Shown: positions 34,511 through 46,425 of the stretch, one piece after another
Position numbering within the stretch: the first letter of the stretch is position 1
Layout: every line of letters begins with the position of its first letter
From: Manis javanica
Taxonomy: Eukaryota; Chordata; Mammalia; Pholidota; Manidae
Assembly: GCF_040802235.1 (NCBI RefSeq)
Contig: NC_133163.1
Location: 40,940,501 to 41,004,500 of the forward strand
Direction of reading: 5' to 3'
Length of the DNA: 64,000 nucleotides
Program-made: the position numbers and the translations under genes
The notes under the pieces: generated by a model
What the model was told of the DNA's origin: nothing
The model's database searches: none
Seen by the model: the letters and a program-made list of their open reading frames with translations, nothing else

Positions 34511-37500
34511 CTCTTCAGTGTGCGCCAGGCTCTGTCCCAATCTACTTATCAGTATGAGAAGGGAGGTGTCATGGAACACTGAGGTGGGCACAGCTCTCAG
34601 ACCACACTTTGAGGAGAGATGCTACATCACAAACTCCTCAGAATATACTGGAATATCTAAGCACACTAGGTAATTAAGGAAAAATGGTCCATGGATATCA
34701 GGCAGGATCCTATAACCCCCTAATCTCAGGCACAGTGAGATCTCAGATTTTTTCCGTTCTAAAATTTGTATTTTGTTGTTATTAGGTCTAAAGGCATATG
34801 CATATAAATACTAACTTTTTGTGTATTTCCTTTGATCTTAGAGTTGATTTTAGAATGATCTTGCAGCCCAGTAAAAAGGCTATTGGTGATTTCTGAGGTG
34901 CTCATAGAACAGATGACCCTCCATGTTCAAGACTATATTTTTTGCTCCAGCTTGCATATGTCCAGTTGGTTAAAGGAAATTTTTTATACTCAGGAGTCAG
35001 GAGTTATCAGATCCATTGTGGCTAAATATCATCCAGGCCTAAGGGAGATGTTGGCTTGAAAAATCTTGTCTTCCCTGCCAATAAGAAGATAAAAACATGG
35101 AAGTAAGGCAAATTAAGAGTGGGTGGTCTTTTTTTTGAATTACTGGCATTGTAAATAAATAAATAAATAAATTCCCACAATATTGAAAGCCAAATATGTC
35201 CTTGGGGAGAGGGGTTTCGGATCCATGTGGAATAGTGAAATTAGAGCAGTAACTTGATGATTTCTAAGAAAAACAATTATCTTCTATTTGGTGTTAGAAG
35301 CACTTGGTTCAGACCATTACTTAGGGACCATTTTTTCTGTTGATAATTATCATTTTGTGAGGCAGAGAGCTCAACCATGGAATTAGGAAGTGTCTTATTT
35401 ATTTTTCTTACAATGGTGTGTCAAGGGTAAAGAAAGAAAAGTCTGGAAGAAGCAGAGTAGTGGGAAGGAGATGTTTGTAATTATGGATCTCCAGTCGACC
35501 CTAGAGGGATGCCAGATCTTACTAGCAATTGAGAGGAAACCTGGCTGAATACATATGTGGTTGGTATAGGATCTGTTCTTGTCAATGCCACTGAAGCTTC
35601 AGAGAGGAAAATTAAGGCTTTCTCATTGCAAGTTGGCATGTAGTATTTTGTTTTAAAAAGGGAGAGGGAAGCTAATGTATGAAAAGACTCTCTTTTCCTT
35701 TGTGCCTGCATTTTATGTTATAGAAAGTTTCCCACTAAGGAAATAAAGCTGGGATTGACTTCACATTTAAAAAAGTCAATATTTTGAGGCTATGTGCAAA
35801 AAAAGAAGATTTTTATCCTCTCTTGGAAAGCTGGCCCAGGACAAACTGCATCCTTTAGACACAGTCACACACCAGGTGGAAGGGCCCTAAAAGGACAAGG
35901 AAGGACAGTTCTCTTACACCAATTATATTCCAGCCTCATTTAATAAGTTTTATAGCCACATTTTGAGTATCCTTAAGTTTCTTTGGCTTATGCAGATTAA
36001 ACCACATCAGAGAATTCATGGGACCCCCATTTTCAGAGTGTTATCCCATCAGGTGTTTTTAATTTTTCTCTGTGATCATTTGACTCAGAGGGACACACTT
36101 TTTAGATTTTTATTTCTCAAGTTATTTATACACTTGAAAATGTCGTCCTTTAACAGGGACAAAAGTGGAGGGAGGAAGTGCCAGGTCCCCTTTAAATAGG
36201 ATAAATGATAGGCTGATGCAGCAGAGCCCAGGAAATGGCAGCCAATCTAGAATGTGCCATCCTTTCCTGGCATCATTTTGCTAGGTTTTCCTTAGGATCT
36301 TGTCACTCTTCTATTTCTGCTGAATGGCCTGATGATTCCATAATCTTTGTAGACTGCCCACAGATGCTGCTCCTATTTCAGCCAAAAGCCATCATTTAAG
36401 TTTACAATGGTAGTGGCTGAGAACTAACTTCCAAAAATTGAACTAGATAACAATAATTGTTAGAACAAGAACAGACAATATTAATTAAAAACAATGTGAG
36501 TCACAGAGCACAGAGATAAGTTAAGTTTTGTGAATAGCATTTGGAGACCCAAAATACAAAATGAACAGACTTCAGTTTCTTGGGGAAAAAGAAGAGTAAA
36601 GAGAGAAAATTTTGCAATCCTATAATTGTTTGTTACCAAGAAATACTAAGTATTTCAACCATCTTGGAATTGCTAACATCTCACAAATAAGGTAATTTCC
36701 AGGGAAGTCAGGTTAGGGGCAGACCTAACTGTTTCCAAAACATATTAAAAACTATTTATATGTTTCCCAATGCATGTTCACATCAGCAAAGGACTTAGCT
36801 AATAAAACAACTGGCTGAGCGAACAGTCAGATACTTGTACTACATTGTTCTAGGTACCTACTTGGTCTTTTGAGATTTGTCCTTACCTGGCACTCTTCTC
36901 TAGCAAGTCTTTCATCCCCATTTGTACCTTTGTTTACCAAGTTGAAGTCCTACTTGGTTATTTATTAATGCTGAGTCTCACTATATAGTCCATACTAAAT
37001 TAAGAAAATTGTTTTATTTTTAATCTGTCCCTTACATCAATATTCATGACCAGTCTGAGAAAATATGTGCCTTTTTTTCTTAATTTCAAATTGTGCATGT
37101 AAGAAGCTGGTCAAAGGTAAATTAAACACATTTATAAAACCATTGAATTTTTCTTACTCCTTCTATCACTCATGCAGCCTCTTTCATGAACAGATTCTGA
37201 AAGAAGCACAGAACAGACTATGTAAACCTGGTTCTATTGCTCATTATATACTGTGGGCAGGACTAAAAGGCATGTCAAAATTAAATAAAATGATGGTCAT
37301 CCCCAAATCAGTTGGCAAGTATTAACCGAGGGAACCTGTACAACGAGAAGTTTCATTATTTTCTAAACTAAGCAAGTGAGGTTGTCCTGTCTCCTATACT
37401 CCATGGTTACCAGTTTTTTTGGCTTTTATCTTAAAAGCCATTCTATTCTGTCTGATGCTGTGGACCAAAAAGAGCACTCCAGGGGCACACAGTGCTATCA

Positions 37501-37729
37501 CTGAAGGGGTCTTCCTGCTGAGGAGAGACATTCTTTGCTAAGAGAATATGAAGACTGAAAGCATTCGGCTGGAACCTTAAAAGGAGATGTGAACTTGTTT
37601 TGTACCTCCAAACTGGTAATATGCTACCTAACAATTGTCATTTTCTACAAATAAAGGGATAAAATTAACTAATGCAAATAAGCAGGATATTGAGACAAGG
37701 TGCTGTAAAGTGAGATAAAATGGTGTAAG
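34511..37729. other. No gene recognised
   Basis: AT-rich unique sequence with a short (TAAA)n at 35153-35172. Frames at 35481-35711 (-), 35963-36199 (+) and 37065-37325 (+) are 76-86 codons long with no motif. Confidence 0.5.
35153..35172. repeat. (TAAA)n microsatellite
   Basis: Five consecutive aaat/taaa units. Confidence 0.85.
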
Positions 37730-37743
37730 AAAAGTCAAGAATG

Positions 37744-37896
37744 CAAGTAGTGACTCTGTGGCATCTCACTACACTGATGGACAGTGACTGCAATGGGGTA
37801 TGGGCAGGACTTGATAATATGGGTGAATATAGTAACCACAATGTTTTTCATGTGAAACCCTCATAAGAGTGTATATTAATAATACCTTAATTAAAA
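37744..37896 (+). mobile_element. Young 153-bp L1 3' end with 14-bp target-site duplication
   Basis: Only the terminal 3' UTR is present ('ctgatggacagtgactgcaa', 'tgataatatgggtgaatata', 'tcataagagtgtatattaat', then 'aataccttaatt' and an A-tail). It is flanked by aaaagtcaagaatg at 37730-37743 and 37897-37910 with no mismatch. The exact duplication implies recent insertion. It has the same subfamily tail as 2538-2693. Confidence 0.9.
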
Positions 37897-38029
37897 AAAA
37901 GTCAAGAATGATCAAGATTAGAAAAAACCTTCAGTAATTATAAAAATAAAATAATTAGGTTAAAATATCATGATTATATAGATAGCAATAAAAAATTGGT
38001 TTAAAGACTATTTCAGATAAATATTGTTA

Positions 38030-38210
38030 ATATTTTGTTATATATCCTTTGAGGTTCTTCATGAAGAAGGAATAACACCCTGCATAATTGTTTGCAACTT
38101 GTTTAACTTAAAAATTTACCGGATGTATATTTGTACATCAACAAATATAGATCTACATCATTTCTTTAAGTGGCCATGTAAGATTCCATTTTATGATGTA
38201 GTGACAGTTT
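38030..38210 (-). mobile_element. L1M 3' UTR, antisense, left half
   Basis: The plus strand shows 'aaaaatttaccggatgtata', 'caacaaatatagatctacat', 'catttctttaagtggccatg' and 'taagattccattttatgatg', the antisense L1M 3' UTR order. It stops abruptly near 38205 and resumes at about 39043. Confidence 0.7.
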
Positions 38211-39042
38211 GAAACATTGTGATTGTGGTGATCTAACTTGGAGTCTGGGATGGTGGCAGTGAACAGGATCCTATCTGCAAGTGGAAGCTTTGCTCTGTAA
38301 GAAAGTTTTCCTCTTCTTGTACAAAGCAACCATGGCAATACTCATATTCAGAGTTAAGAGAATGAAAATTCTCATGAATTAAAAGATAATTTTGTGAAGG
38401 TCAGCAGGACTCAGGCAGAACACTATTCTGATTTATTAGACTTGTCTCCTTATGCTAGATAGAACAGTTGTGCCAATGTTAGCTTGACCTGCTCCTCTCT
38501 TCCTGAATCTTAAAGTGACATAAACATGAAAGAGAAATACTGCTGCCCTTTCTGGCGTAGTAGCTTTGAACTGAGATAAAAGCTATCTGTTCTGGGGGAT
38601 GGAAGTCTGATGAGGCACTGTAAGTGCCCTGAACTCTGGACACACTATGGCTATCCTATCTGAATGAACCTTTTCCGTCTAGATGATTCTAAGTTAGAAA
38701 GCTTGTAGATTTATGTAGATGACCTTTGCACGAGAAGGAGTAAAACACATATCCTGAAGGAAATATATCTGGACCCATGAAACTCTTCACCTAGGATGAG
38801 GAGGAGAGGGTTGGTGGGGAAGGGACATGTCATCAGACAAAGCTATACTTCTTCTTTTGTTCTGATAGCCAATAATTAGAATTATTTTTCTTTTTAAATG
38901 TTTGATGGTGAAAAGAAGTTAAAACAGTTGAACTATTCAGAGGGTCTAAAGAAAATGAAAACAGGCTGGATAATTCTATTTCCTTTTCATTTCTATTTCG
39001 ATTTCATTTTCTATAAAGGAAAATGAAAACAGTTGGATAATA
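38211..39042. other. Unclassified 0.8-kb block interrupting an L1M
   Basis: The flanking L1M halves would be contiguous without it, so it probably inserted. It has no L1, MIR or L2 texture, no long frame and no obvious poly(A). A 6-bp repeat, acagtt, sits at both edges (38206-38216 region and 39029-39034). A 23- to 24-bp near-direct repeat lies inside the right edge (38951-38974 and 39019-39041). It may be an unrecognised LTR or DNA transposon. Confidence 0.45.
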
Positions 39043-39365
39043 CATTTAACCAACTCTTTAAGATAGATACTTGGTTTATTTCTGGCTCTTTTCTGTTTCT
39101 TGACCTACAGGCATTCTTGCCATATTTATTTGATTATATATACCCTTATGATAACTGCCTTAAAATGGAATTGCTAAATGAAACTTGGCAAAAATTTAAA
39201 GTTTTTGATCTATATTGTTAAAGATAATAGATAATAAAGGATAATTTATATTTTCACAGAAAGCATACGAGAATAGCTTTAATATTGTCACCAACACTAT
39301 ACCATATACTAAAAAATAAAAATAATTTTTAAAGACTTGTCTAATCTGAAATGTGAAAAATGCTA
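39043..39365 (-). mobile_element. L1M 3' UTR, antisense, right half
   Basis: It resumes with 'acatttaaccaactctttaa', then 'tatgataactgccttaaaat', 'ggaattgctaaatgaaactt', 'attgtcaccaacactatacc' and 'ctaatctgaaatgtgaaaaa', continuing the order of the left half. Confidence 0.7.
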
Positions 39366-40854
39366 CATCAATGTTTTAGTTTTAGATCATTCTTGAGAAC
39401 AATGATCATAATCATCATTATCACTGTATTTATTTATATCTTACTATATGGCCAACTACTATAATAATCACACATCTTTCTTCTCAGAATAGGACAGTGA
39501 CATAGGTTCTATTAATTCACCTATTTATTGGCCACTTATAATTTTGGGGTATATTCTGTTCATGTCTTGTTGATTTTCCTTGGTGTAGAAGTATACCTTA
39601 AATGCTAAGGAAATCAAACTTTTCCTTATAATCTCCTTTTTGGGGGTTATGTCTTTATTGGTGGTCAAAGTAATTAAAAATAATAAATTATGGGTAAAAT
39701 CCTGAAGTTGAAATGCAAACAGAAACAAGTGAAACTCAGTGTATACCAAGGTGTTAATATAATCACACAGAACCAAAAATAGTTAATCTGAGTGACTTTA
39801 GAATACTTTTATGTATAACCTAGTGGGGTATATTTCAAGGACAAAAAGGACTATAAAGAAATATTAAACTTTACTTAGTAGATTTGTCATTAGTAGAGGT
39901 ATTGATGTGGTAATTCTGAAACTATTCGTACATATTTTAGAACTGAGCATGAAGATAGATGGGTAGATAGGTAGATAAGATGATAGATAGATATTGATAT
40001 TGTTGGGAAACAGGCTCTTACTGAGCGATGAAGATGGTGCGAACATGGAACGGGACAAGGAGATGAAGAATCCTGTGGTGTTTGATTGGAACTGGAAGTA
40101 TTAATATGAATTTATGATTTCCTATATATTATATTTGTCTCCCTGAGCAACCTCCGGATTTGTAAACATGCTTCAACAGGAAGCAGGCTGCATAAACAAG
40201 CTCCATGATCCCCAAGAAGCACTTATTCTCTGATGCCTTCAGATATTGCCACAAGGGCAGTGGGCATTACGTAGGAATTACCTCCCAGAGTAGGAGTTCT
40301 TCTCAGAGAGCTAAATCAGGGACTTTCTCCATCACCAGGACAGGGGGCCATCGCAGTCCCTGACCAGAAGGACTTGATTATTACTATGGAAATAATGACT
40401 GTGGCATATTTCCTCCTTTTTTCTTTCTGTTCCAAATGAATCACTATTCGCAGGAAAATAATTTTCTCTTAGGCTGTAGGTGATCAGCTCAAAAGGAACC
40501 ACATAATGGAGAGAAGTACCCATCATTGAAAGATCTTGGACTTTGAACTTAATGATATAACTGGATGGGACTTTGGGAGTATATCCTGTGGGAAAAGAGA
40601 AGGTAAGTCACGTACACTTGGATATTTGGGTGGCTAAAGGGGCAGTCTGTGAATCTTTTCCAAATTTTTAGAGAAATGATGCATAAGAATTTTATAATGT
40701 TGGCTCCATATTCCACCAAATTTAGAACATACTGCAAATCTCATAATAAACATCGCAATCCCACAATAAACATATTATATAAGTACTAAAATTTAAGGAA
40801 GTATTTATGAGATGTCCCTTTACCATAATAAGTCAAAAAAGTATGTATAGCTCT
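39366..40854. other. No gene recognised; possible unclassified LTR from about 40003
   Basis: The block from about 40003 starts tgttgggaaacaggctc right after a GATA-rich tract. It is GC-richer than its surroundings to about 40340. The opening resembles ERV LTR starts, but I find no matching CA end, poly(A) signal or duplicated flank. Short minus frames at 40332-40526 and 40549-40737 are featureless. Confidence 0.4.
39953..39996. repeat. Imperfect GATA-type microsatellite
   Basis: Interrupted gata/ggta units over about 44 bases. Confidence 0.75.
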
Positions 40855-41055
40855 TAGCATAGTGTCTGTCCCATATGAGGTGTTTTATAAGTGAAACATT
40901 AACATGTTATTTTTAACATTGATTTACTTGTCTGTCTCTCTTCCTCTCGCCTACAAAACTATGAGAACAAACTGTCCTATTTTTATTTTGTACCTTGAAT
41001 ATCTTCCATGGTGCTAATAGGAAAAACTAAATAAATGCTTGTTGAATGAATTTGA
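40855..41055 (+). mobile_element. L2 LINE 3' end, sense
   Basis: 'acttgtctgtctctcttcct', 'cctacaaaactatgagaaca', 'attttgtaccttgaatatct', 'aaaactaaataaatgcttgt' and 'tgaatgaatttgaa' follow the terminal L2 order. Confidence 0.75.
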
Positions 41056-41082
41056 ATTATTAATTAATTAATTAATTAATAA
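41055..41082. repeat. (ATTA)n microsatellite at the L2 3' end
   Basis: About six attaatta units immediately follow the L2 terminus. Confidence 0.85.
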
Positions 41083-41569
41083 GGTATAGAATCATAAAAG
41101 TTTCCATTTCTTAGATGGGAAAACAGATTTATTTTCTCTTATAATTTGAGGTATTGAATGTCTCAACAAAATATCATTAATTTATTTGCCCCCAAAAGTT
41201 AATATCCTAAACATCCAAATGGTGACTGTCCGTCCTACTCCATTGCACGGCCAGGGGTCCCAGAACTGGAGGCGGGAGTGAACAGATCACAAAGCAAAAG
41301 AAAGGAAGAGATTATTTTATATTAACATAATGTAAAGCACAAAAAAATACATAAAGAGAGACAACTGAAGTAAAGGGTTAGCGACAAAGATTCACGAAGC
41401 AGAAGATGATTCAGTACAGAGCTGGGAAATACTCTAAATGCAAAGGACGTCTGCAGGTCACAGTGTGGTAGGATGCACCAAGCAAGCCCTTGGACAGGAA
41501 AGGATCTATAAGGGGCAATGGTGGTGCACTCAACAACTGCTCTCTGAATACTACTGGGTTAATATTAAC
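41083..41569. other. No gene recognised
   Basis: The GC-richer piece at 41220-41300 has an abrupt composition change and could be part of an unrecognised LTR. Frames here extend into the adjacent pyrimidine tract only because that tract lacks stops. Confidence 0.4.
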
Positions 41570-41754
41570 TTCTCTCTTCCTTCCTTCCTTTTGTCCATCT
41601 CTCCCTCCTTCCTGCCTTCTTTCCTTCCTCCCTCCCTGCCCTTCCTTCCCTCCTTCCTCCACCTTTTCTTTCTTTTTTCCTTCCCTCTTCCCTCACCCTC
41701 CTTCCCTCTCTCTCTCTCCCTCTCCCTTCTCCTTCCTTCCTTCCTTCTTTTTGT
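41570..41754. repeat. Long polypyrimidine/polypurine tract, (CTTCC)n/(CCTT)n-like
   Basis: About 185 bases of nearly pure C/T on the plus strand, with shifting cttcc, ccct and ctct units and only scattered purines. All overlapping open frames (41411-41662 -, 41438-41767 +, 41490-41756 +, 41565-41762 -) encode Ser/Pro/Leu- or Arg/Lys/Glu/Gly-rich low complexity and are artefacts. Confidence 0.92.
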
Positions 41755-42894
41755 AGAGACAAATTAAAATTTACACACTTCTCTTTTCTCAGTTACTAGA
41801 CTTCTTATTTTCATCCTGCTACCACCATTAGTTTTCATGCATGCAGAATGCTGGACTTACAACAAAGAGTTATATCTTGCATTCATCTCATTAAGTACCA
41901 TTGGGTTTGGTGACTATATGATAAGTAAGTCAACTAATATTAATTTCAAAATTGTATTAGCTTTCATAGCCACAGAATCAACAGGATTTGAAGTAAAAGT
42001 ATAACCAGAAATACAACATTTATCTGTAAGAGTTAGGGTACAGGCAAAAACTATTTTAAAATCTCCAATCACCTGATAATCAGTTTAAGAATCCCAAATA
42101 ATTCCTTTCCACCCAGGTTTCTCCTTTGTTCAGGCCAAAGAGTACACTAATTGTGGGAAAGTGGAACAGAGGAATTCCTTTCACAGCATGTCACCATTTG
42201 CTCATATAGGTATTCAAAGTTCACATGCAAACAGTAAAATAGGATGAATCCCATGCAATATGCACTTAATATCTTTTCTAGTAGTTAAGTCCACAAGTGC
42301 ACTTTCACCTTGGAATAAATATACTGCATAAGGAGGAAATAAAGACCCTCAGACATTAAATATTCATGTACATACCTAAAATTCAACAGTAAATGTTCAA
42401 GAAGACTTGTGTATAAAGATTTATTATTATTATTGTTATTATTTTCCATTTAATTGGTTTCCTAAAGAATTATTTTTATGAGGCCTTTTTTGAAGTTATA
42501 AATTCTTTAAAGGAACAAAGAAATCTCCAGGCTCTATATTTTGGGAAACTTTTCCATTGTTTTTGGTTTACCTCCAACTCAAATAAGCATTATCATATCA
42601 GCATATTCTTATCATTAAGATTTTTAAAAATTAGTCCAAAGAACATATACATACACCCTATGACACACACATGCACATACCTCCCACCTCTACAAAGAAG
42701 AATTGGTGTTCTACCATCATAATTACAGGGCCAAGAAGCAGAATAATGATGTCCCCTCTACCACAATCTATCTGGGTCAACTTGGACAAGAAACTTGACC
42801 AATAGGACTCAATTTTATATAATATAAAATAGTTGGAGTAAGGAAAATTTTGAATTAGTCGATTTTCTTCTGTCAATCAATTAGTCACTCAAGC
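41755..42894. other. No gene recognised
   Basis: Unique AT-rich sequence with a (TTA)n-like run at 42418-42443. The minus frame at 42658-42876 has no motif. Confidence 0.5.
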
Positions 42895-43210
42895 AATCTA
42901 GCAACTAGTACTTCTTGAGCCTTTTTCACCATATGAAAGTCTTAAACAATGTGTGCTGGAGAATCAACCATTATTAAAATGTGGCTCCTGTCTATAAGGA
43001 GCACACACTGAAGTGGGGAAGATTTAAATATATAAACAGATAATTATAATTCAAGCTATAATAAGTTGTAGTAAAGTTAAATGCATAGTGTTGTGATGGC
43101 ACCAAGGAAGAAGAAAATGCTCTTGAACATGAAAATCTACAAAGGCTTAGCAAGGGCTTCAGGTATGGATGAAGGTGAGTTTTCAAGGAGAGGTATAAAT
43201 TTAGCAGTCA
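42895..43210 (-). mobile_element. L2 LINE, antisense
   Basis: 'cttcttgagcctttttcacc', 'ctgtctataaggagcacaca', 'tatataaacagataattata' and 'gcttcaggtatggatgaagg' follow the antisense L2 3' order. It is old, with no frame. Confidence 0.6.
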
Positions 43211-45289
43211 GAGAGTTAGTGATAACTAACAGTCCAGGAAGAATACTTATAAAACCCATTTCAGCTCCAGTGTTTACTGATTTTTAATGAGGTTCCCAGA
43301 AGAGACATATATGGACATCTGGGTTTTTGTTTCTTAATATCCATATCATGGAAATGGAATCATCTATGTTAGTCCCTTTAGTAACACTGAAAAGAGAATA
43401 CGCAATACGTGCTTTCTATATATAGTCCTGGGTGGGGGATAAAGGCAATCACATTGAGGAATGCCTTGTGCTAGCCCTCCTGTAACACCAATATTTGGTA
43501 AGATTTAGGATGGTGTGGGAATGGGGAGAATTACTTGGCTGACTGATCTCTTTTGGGAGGTTGGTACATCCGGATCCCTAATATCCTGTGAGCCCACCCT
43601 GTTGTTTAAGGAATGGCTAATTTTGCTTTGTCTCTATAATTTCCCACTATCTCTGGCAGGTCTGCTATGTCCACACATACTCAGGTCAGGTATAGAAGCT
43701 GCCATTGCTCTCTGTTCATTTGTGAAAAACTCATTCCTCTCTAAAATTTAGCTCAGCAAATTTTCTTGCATCCTTTGCTTTTTAGCTAACACCACTGAAA
43801 ATTGTGTTTGTTGTTTGGCTCTTCTCTTTTGCTTGTTCTTACTATGAAATAGAAAATCTTTTGGATACCCCCATTTTTTTAACTGGAGCAAGGGCCTCAA
43901 AGATATTTTATTAGCAATTTGGAGGAAGCTGTATAAGGGACTACAAGTCATGTGCCATTTTAGACTGGATAACAAATAAAGCCTTTTTAATACCCATCTC
44001 AGTCAAAAAAATTATACTTCCTTTTATAAAGTTATTTGCTAATTTATGCCCCTGATTTACATTTTATTCTCCTTCCCCTTGTCCTAATATAATGTTAAAT
44101 GCAGTTATAATGTGTTCTTTTGCTGAACAGCCATGGTTTATCCTGTGCTCCTTGGCAAGTTTTATTGAAGGACATATTTTCTTTATTAGCAAATCCCAGA
44201 ATACAGCCAGTTCATATGATTACTTACATTTTGATATAAAGTATTAGTTTTAAGGATATTAGAAGCAAAAATATAGCAGAAAGATTATGGGAATAGAGCC
44301 AATGTTTATTGAATCTCAGTATAGTGTGAGACAGTTGTTGGGATTATGGGTATTTTTTTGTGTGTGTTTCTAATTATTATTTCAGATCTATTTTGCAGAA
44401 AAAATCTGGCATGTTTGTAGTCATAAAGAACAATTCAGTTGCATAGTAAGAATGTATATTGGTATATGGCCACATCATTTTTTAAAATAAATTTGATTTT
44501 CTTTTACAAGGCTTTTATATCTTGTTTATTTTTTTAAATTCCTAGCAGCAATGATCACATTAACGTATGTCCCAAAGTTTTATGGCACATCTGGATTGCA
44601 GCTCATCCTGTGAGATGTTCAGAATTCAGCTCAATATATTTGCATGGATATTTTTCAAACCATATATAGAAATGGAGCTTTTCCCCTTCATGTAAGATAG
44701 GTTACAAAAAAGCTTAATGTAAACTGAATTTTGTAACTATAATCCCATATTCTTATTGAATTTAATATTCATTTCAGAAGTACTATTTCTTAATTTTCAG
44801 TTGGTCTTTAGTAACTGGTGTTTGGTCTCTAAATGTAGCTATTTTTATGGGTTTGCACTAATGTGATATAGTTTATGAGGGAGAAGAGAAGATCAGAGGC
44901 AAAAGTCATCTTCCAATGATTTAAATATGCTTTACTTTTACCTTTAGATATAAATCCTTCTCAGAAATATCCTCAGATTTACACTGTAGTGATAATACTT
45001 TGGTGTGTTTTTGGTCTTACTTGGATTGCTCTTCTGTTTGATTTGTTTTGGAAAAAACTAAAAAAAAGCTCACTTGCAATATGTTATGTCAAACAGAAAG
45101 AATGTTGCCTAAGAGAAATTACTCATTCTGGTCTTGTTTGGGTGAAAAATCAAAATGAGTATCTCATCCTTCTTTTTCAAAATTCTGGACATAATGCAAA
45201 AGAGTAAATGTTTTCTTCACTAACCTGACATATGAGTCTCATCCACATGGAAGTTTTGTAATTCATATTTTATTTTGAATCATAATAAA
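43211..45289. other. No gene recognised
   Basis: AT-rich unique sequence. Frames at 43515-43751 (+), 43748-43975 (-) and 44989-45207 (+) have 72-78 codons and no domain. Confidence 0.5.
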
Positions 45290-46080
45290 CAACTAATTAA
45301 AAATGATATCTCAATTGTCTTTATCAAACCTTTTATTTTCAAAATATTTCATTATATAATATTTTATATATTCAACATAATTTATGGAATCACATAAGTT
45401 GAAAAGAGCAATAAACTCCCATGAACCCACCATAAAACTTGTGAAATAGCAATAATGACAATACAGTTGAAGCTGTCTGTGTATACCACCCCAGCCCCAA
45501 CCTCCGGGCTCAACAGAGTCAATTGTTACTTCCATTCATGTTATTAGTGCACACTTACTATATTTTTTTCAGTAGTTACACAATTTCTGCTCACACTAGA
45601 GGTTCATTTGAGTTTATGTTATTCCATATTTTCATGAAAACTTGGCATTGTCAGATTTAAAATATTTGCCATATCATAGGTATAAGATGTTATCTCACTG
45701 TATATAAGTCTTGCTCTGATTATTCCTGACCACTATACAGGCTGAGAACCTTGTGTTTCTAGTTTTTTTTCTTTTGTGAATTTCTTTTTCATGAATTTTG
45801 CCTATGTTTTCTACTATGTTATTTTTCTTTTATTTAGTAATTTGTAGGAGTTACTTTCTTTTTAATAAGTGATGAATAGTCCATTTTCAGTGATATCATA
45901 GATTTCATATCCAGGTTGTGGCTCATCTTTCTGCTCTTTGTAATGTCTTTTGATAAACAGAAGCTTTTAATTATAATGTTGTTCATATTTTCATATATAA
46001 CCACCATTTTTTCCATCTTGCTTAAAAGTCTTCGATAACTGAAGGTGATAAAGGTATTGTCTGGTTACTGTAGTTAACTA
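45290..46080 (-). mobile_element. Old L1M 3' end, antisense
   Basis: Antisense L1 landmarks run in order: 'gttattccatattttcatga', 'gataagatgttatctcactg'-type text near 45680, 'ctttatttagtaatttgtag', 'gaatagtccattttcagtga', 'tgtaatgtcttttgataaac' and 'agaagcttttaattataatg'. The last two are the reverse of the ORF2 C-terminal region. It is strongly diverged. Confidence 0.65.
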
Positions 46081-46260
46081 AATTAACTGAGTACCTAACC
46101 TGTGTAAGTGACTGTCCACAGCACTGTGGAGAATATGAAATGCAGATATAGTCACTGTCTTAATAGTAATAAGACTTTGGTTAATATTAGATACAGAAAA
46201 ATAAATAAGCTGTTGTGTGCCAGTCAATGTGGTAAATGTTTTGAATAACGAAAATGTATT
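46075..46260 (-). mobile_element. L2-like 3' fragment, antisense
   Basis: 'gagtacctaacctgtgtaag' and 'acagcactgtggagaatatg' resemble the antisense L2 terminus. The remainder is weak. Confidence 0.4.
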
Positions 46261-46425
46261 AAGCACTTACATGCTAAATACTTTACATTCATAATTTTAG
46301 CTAATCTTTACAGTAACCTTAGAAGTAAGCAAATAATAGCAATTTACAGATGAAGCAATAGATCTATGATAATTTGCCCAAGTCACACACCAAGTTAGAT
46401 CCTGAACATAGTTTATTCAAGCATA
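46261..46425 (-). mobile_element. MIR SINE, antisense
   Basis: 'aagcacttacatgctaaata', 'aatctttacagtaaccttag', 'aatttacagatgaagcaata' and 'tttgcccaagtcacacacca' are the antisense MIR core and 3' end. Confidence 0.72.

Noticed and set aside
41411-41767. Four overlapping open frames
   Set aside because: All are read-through of a stop-poor polypyrimidine/polypurine tract.
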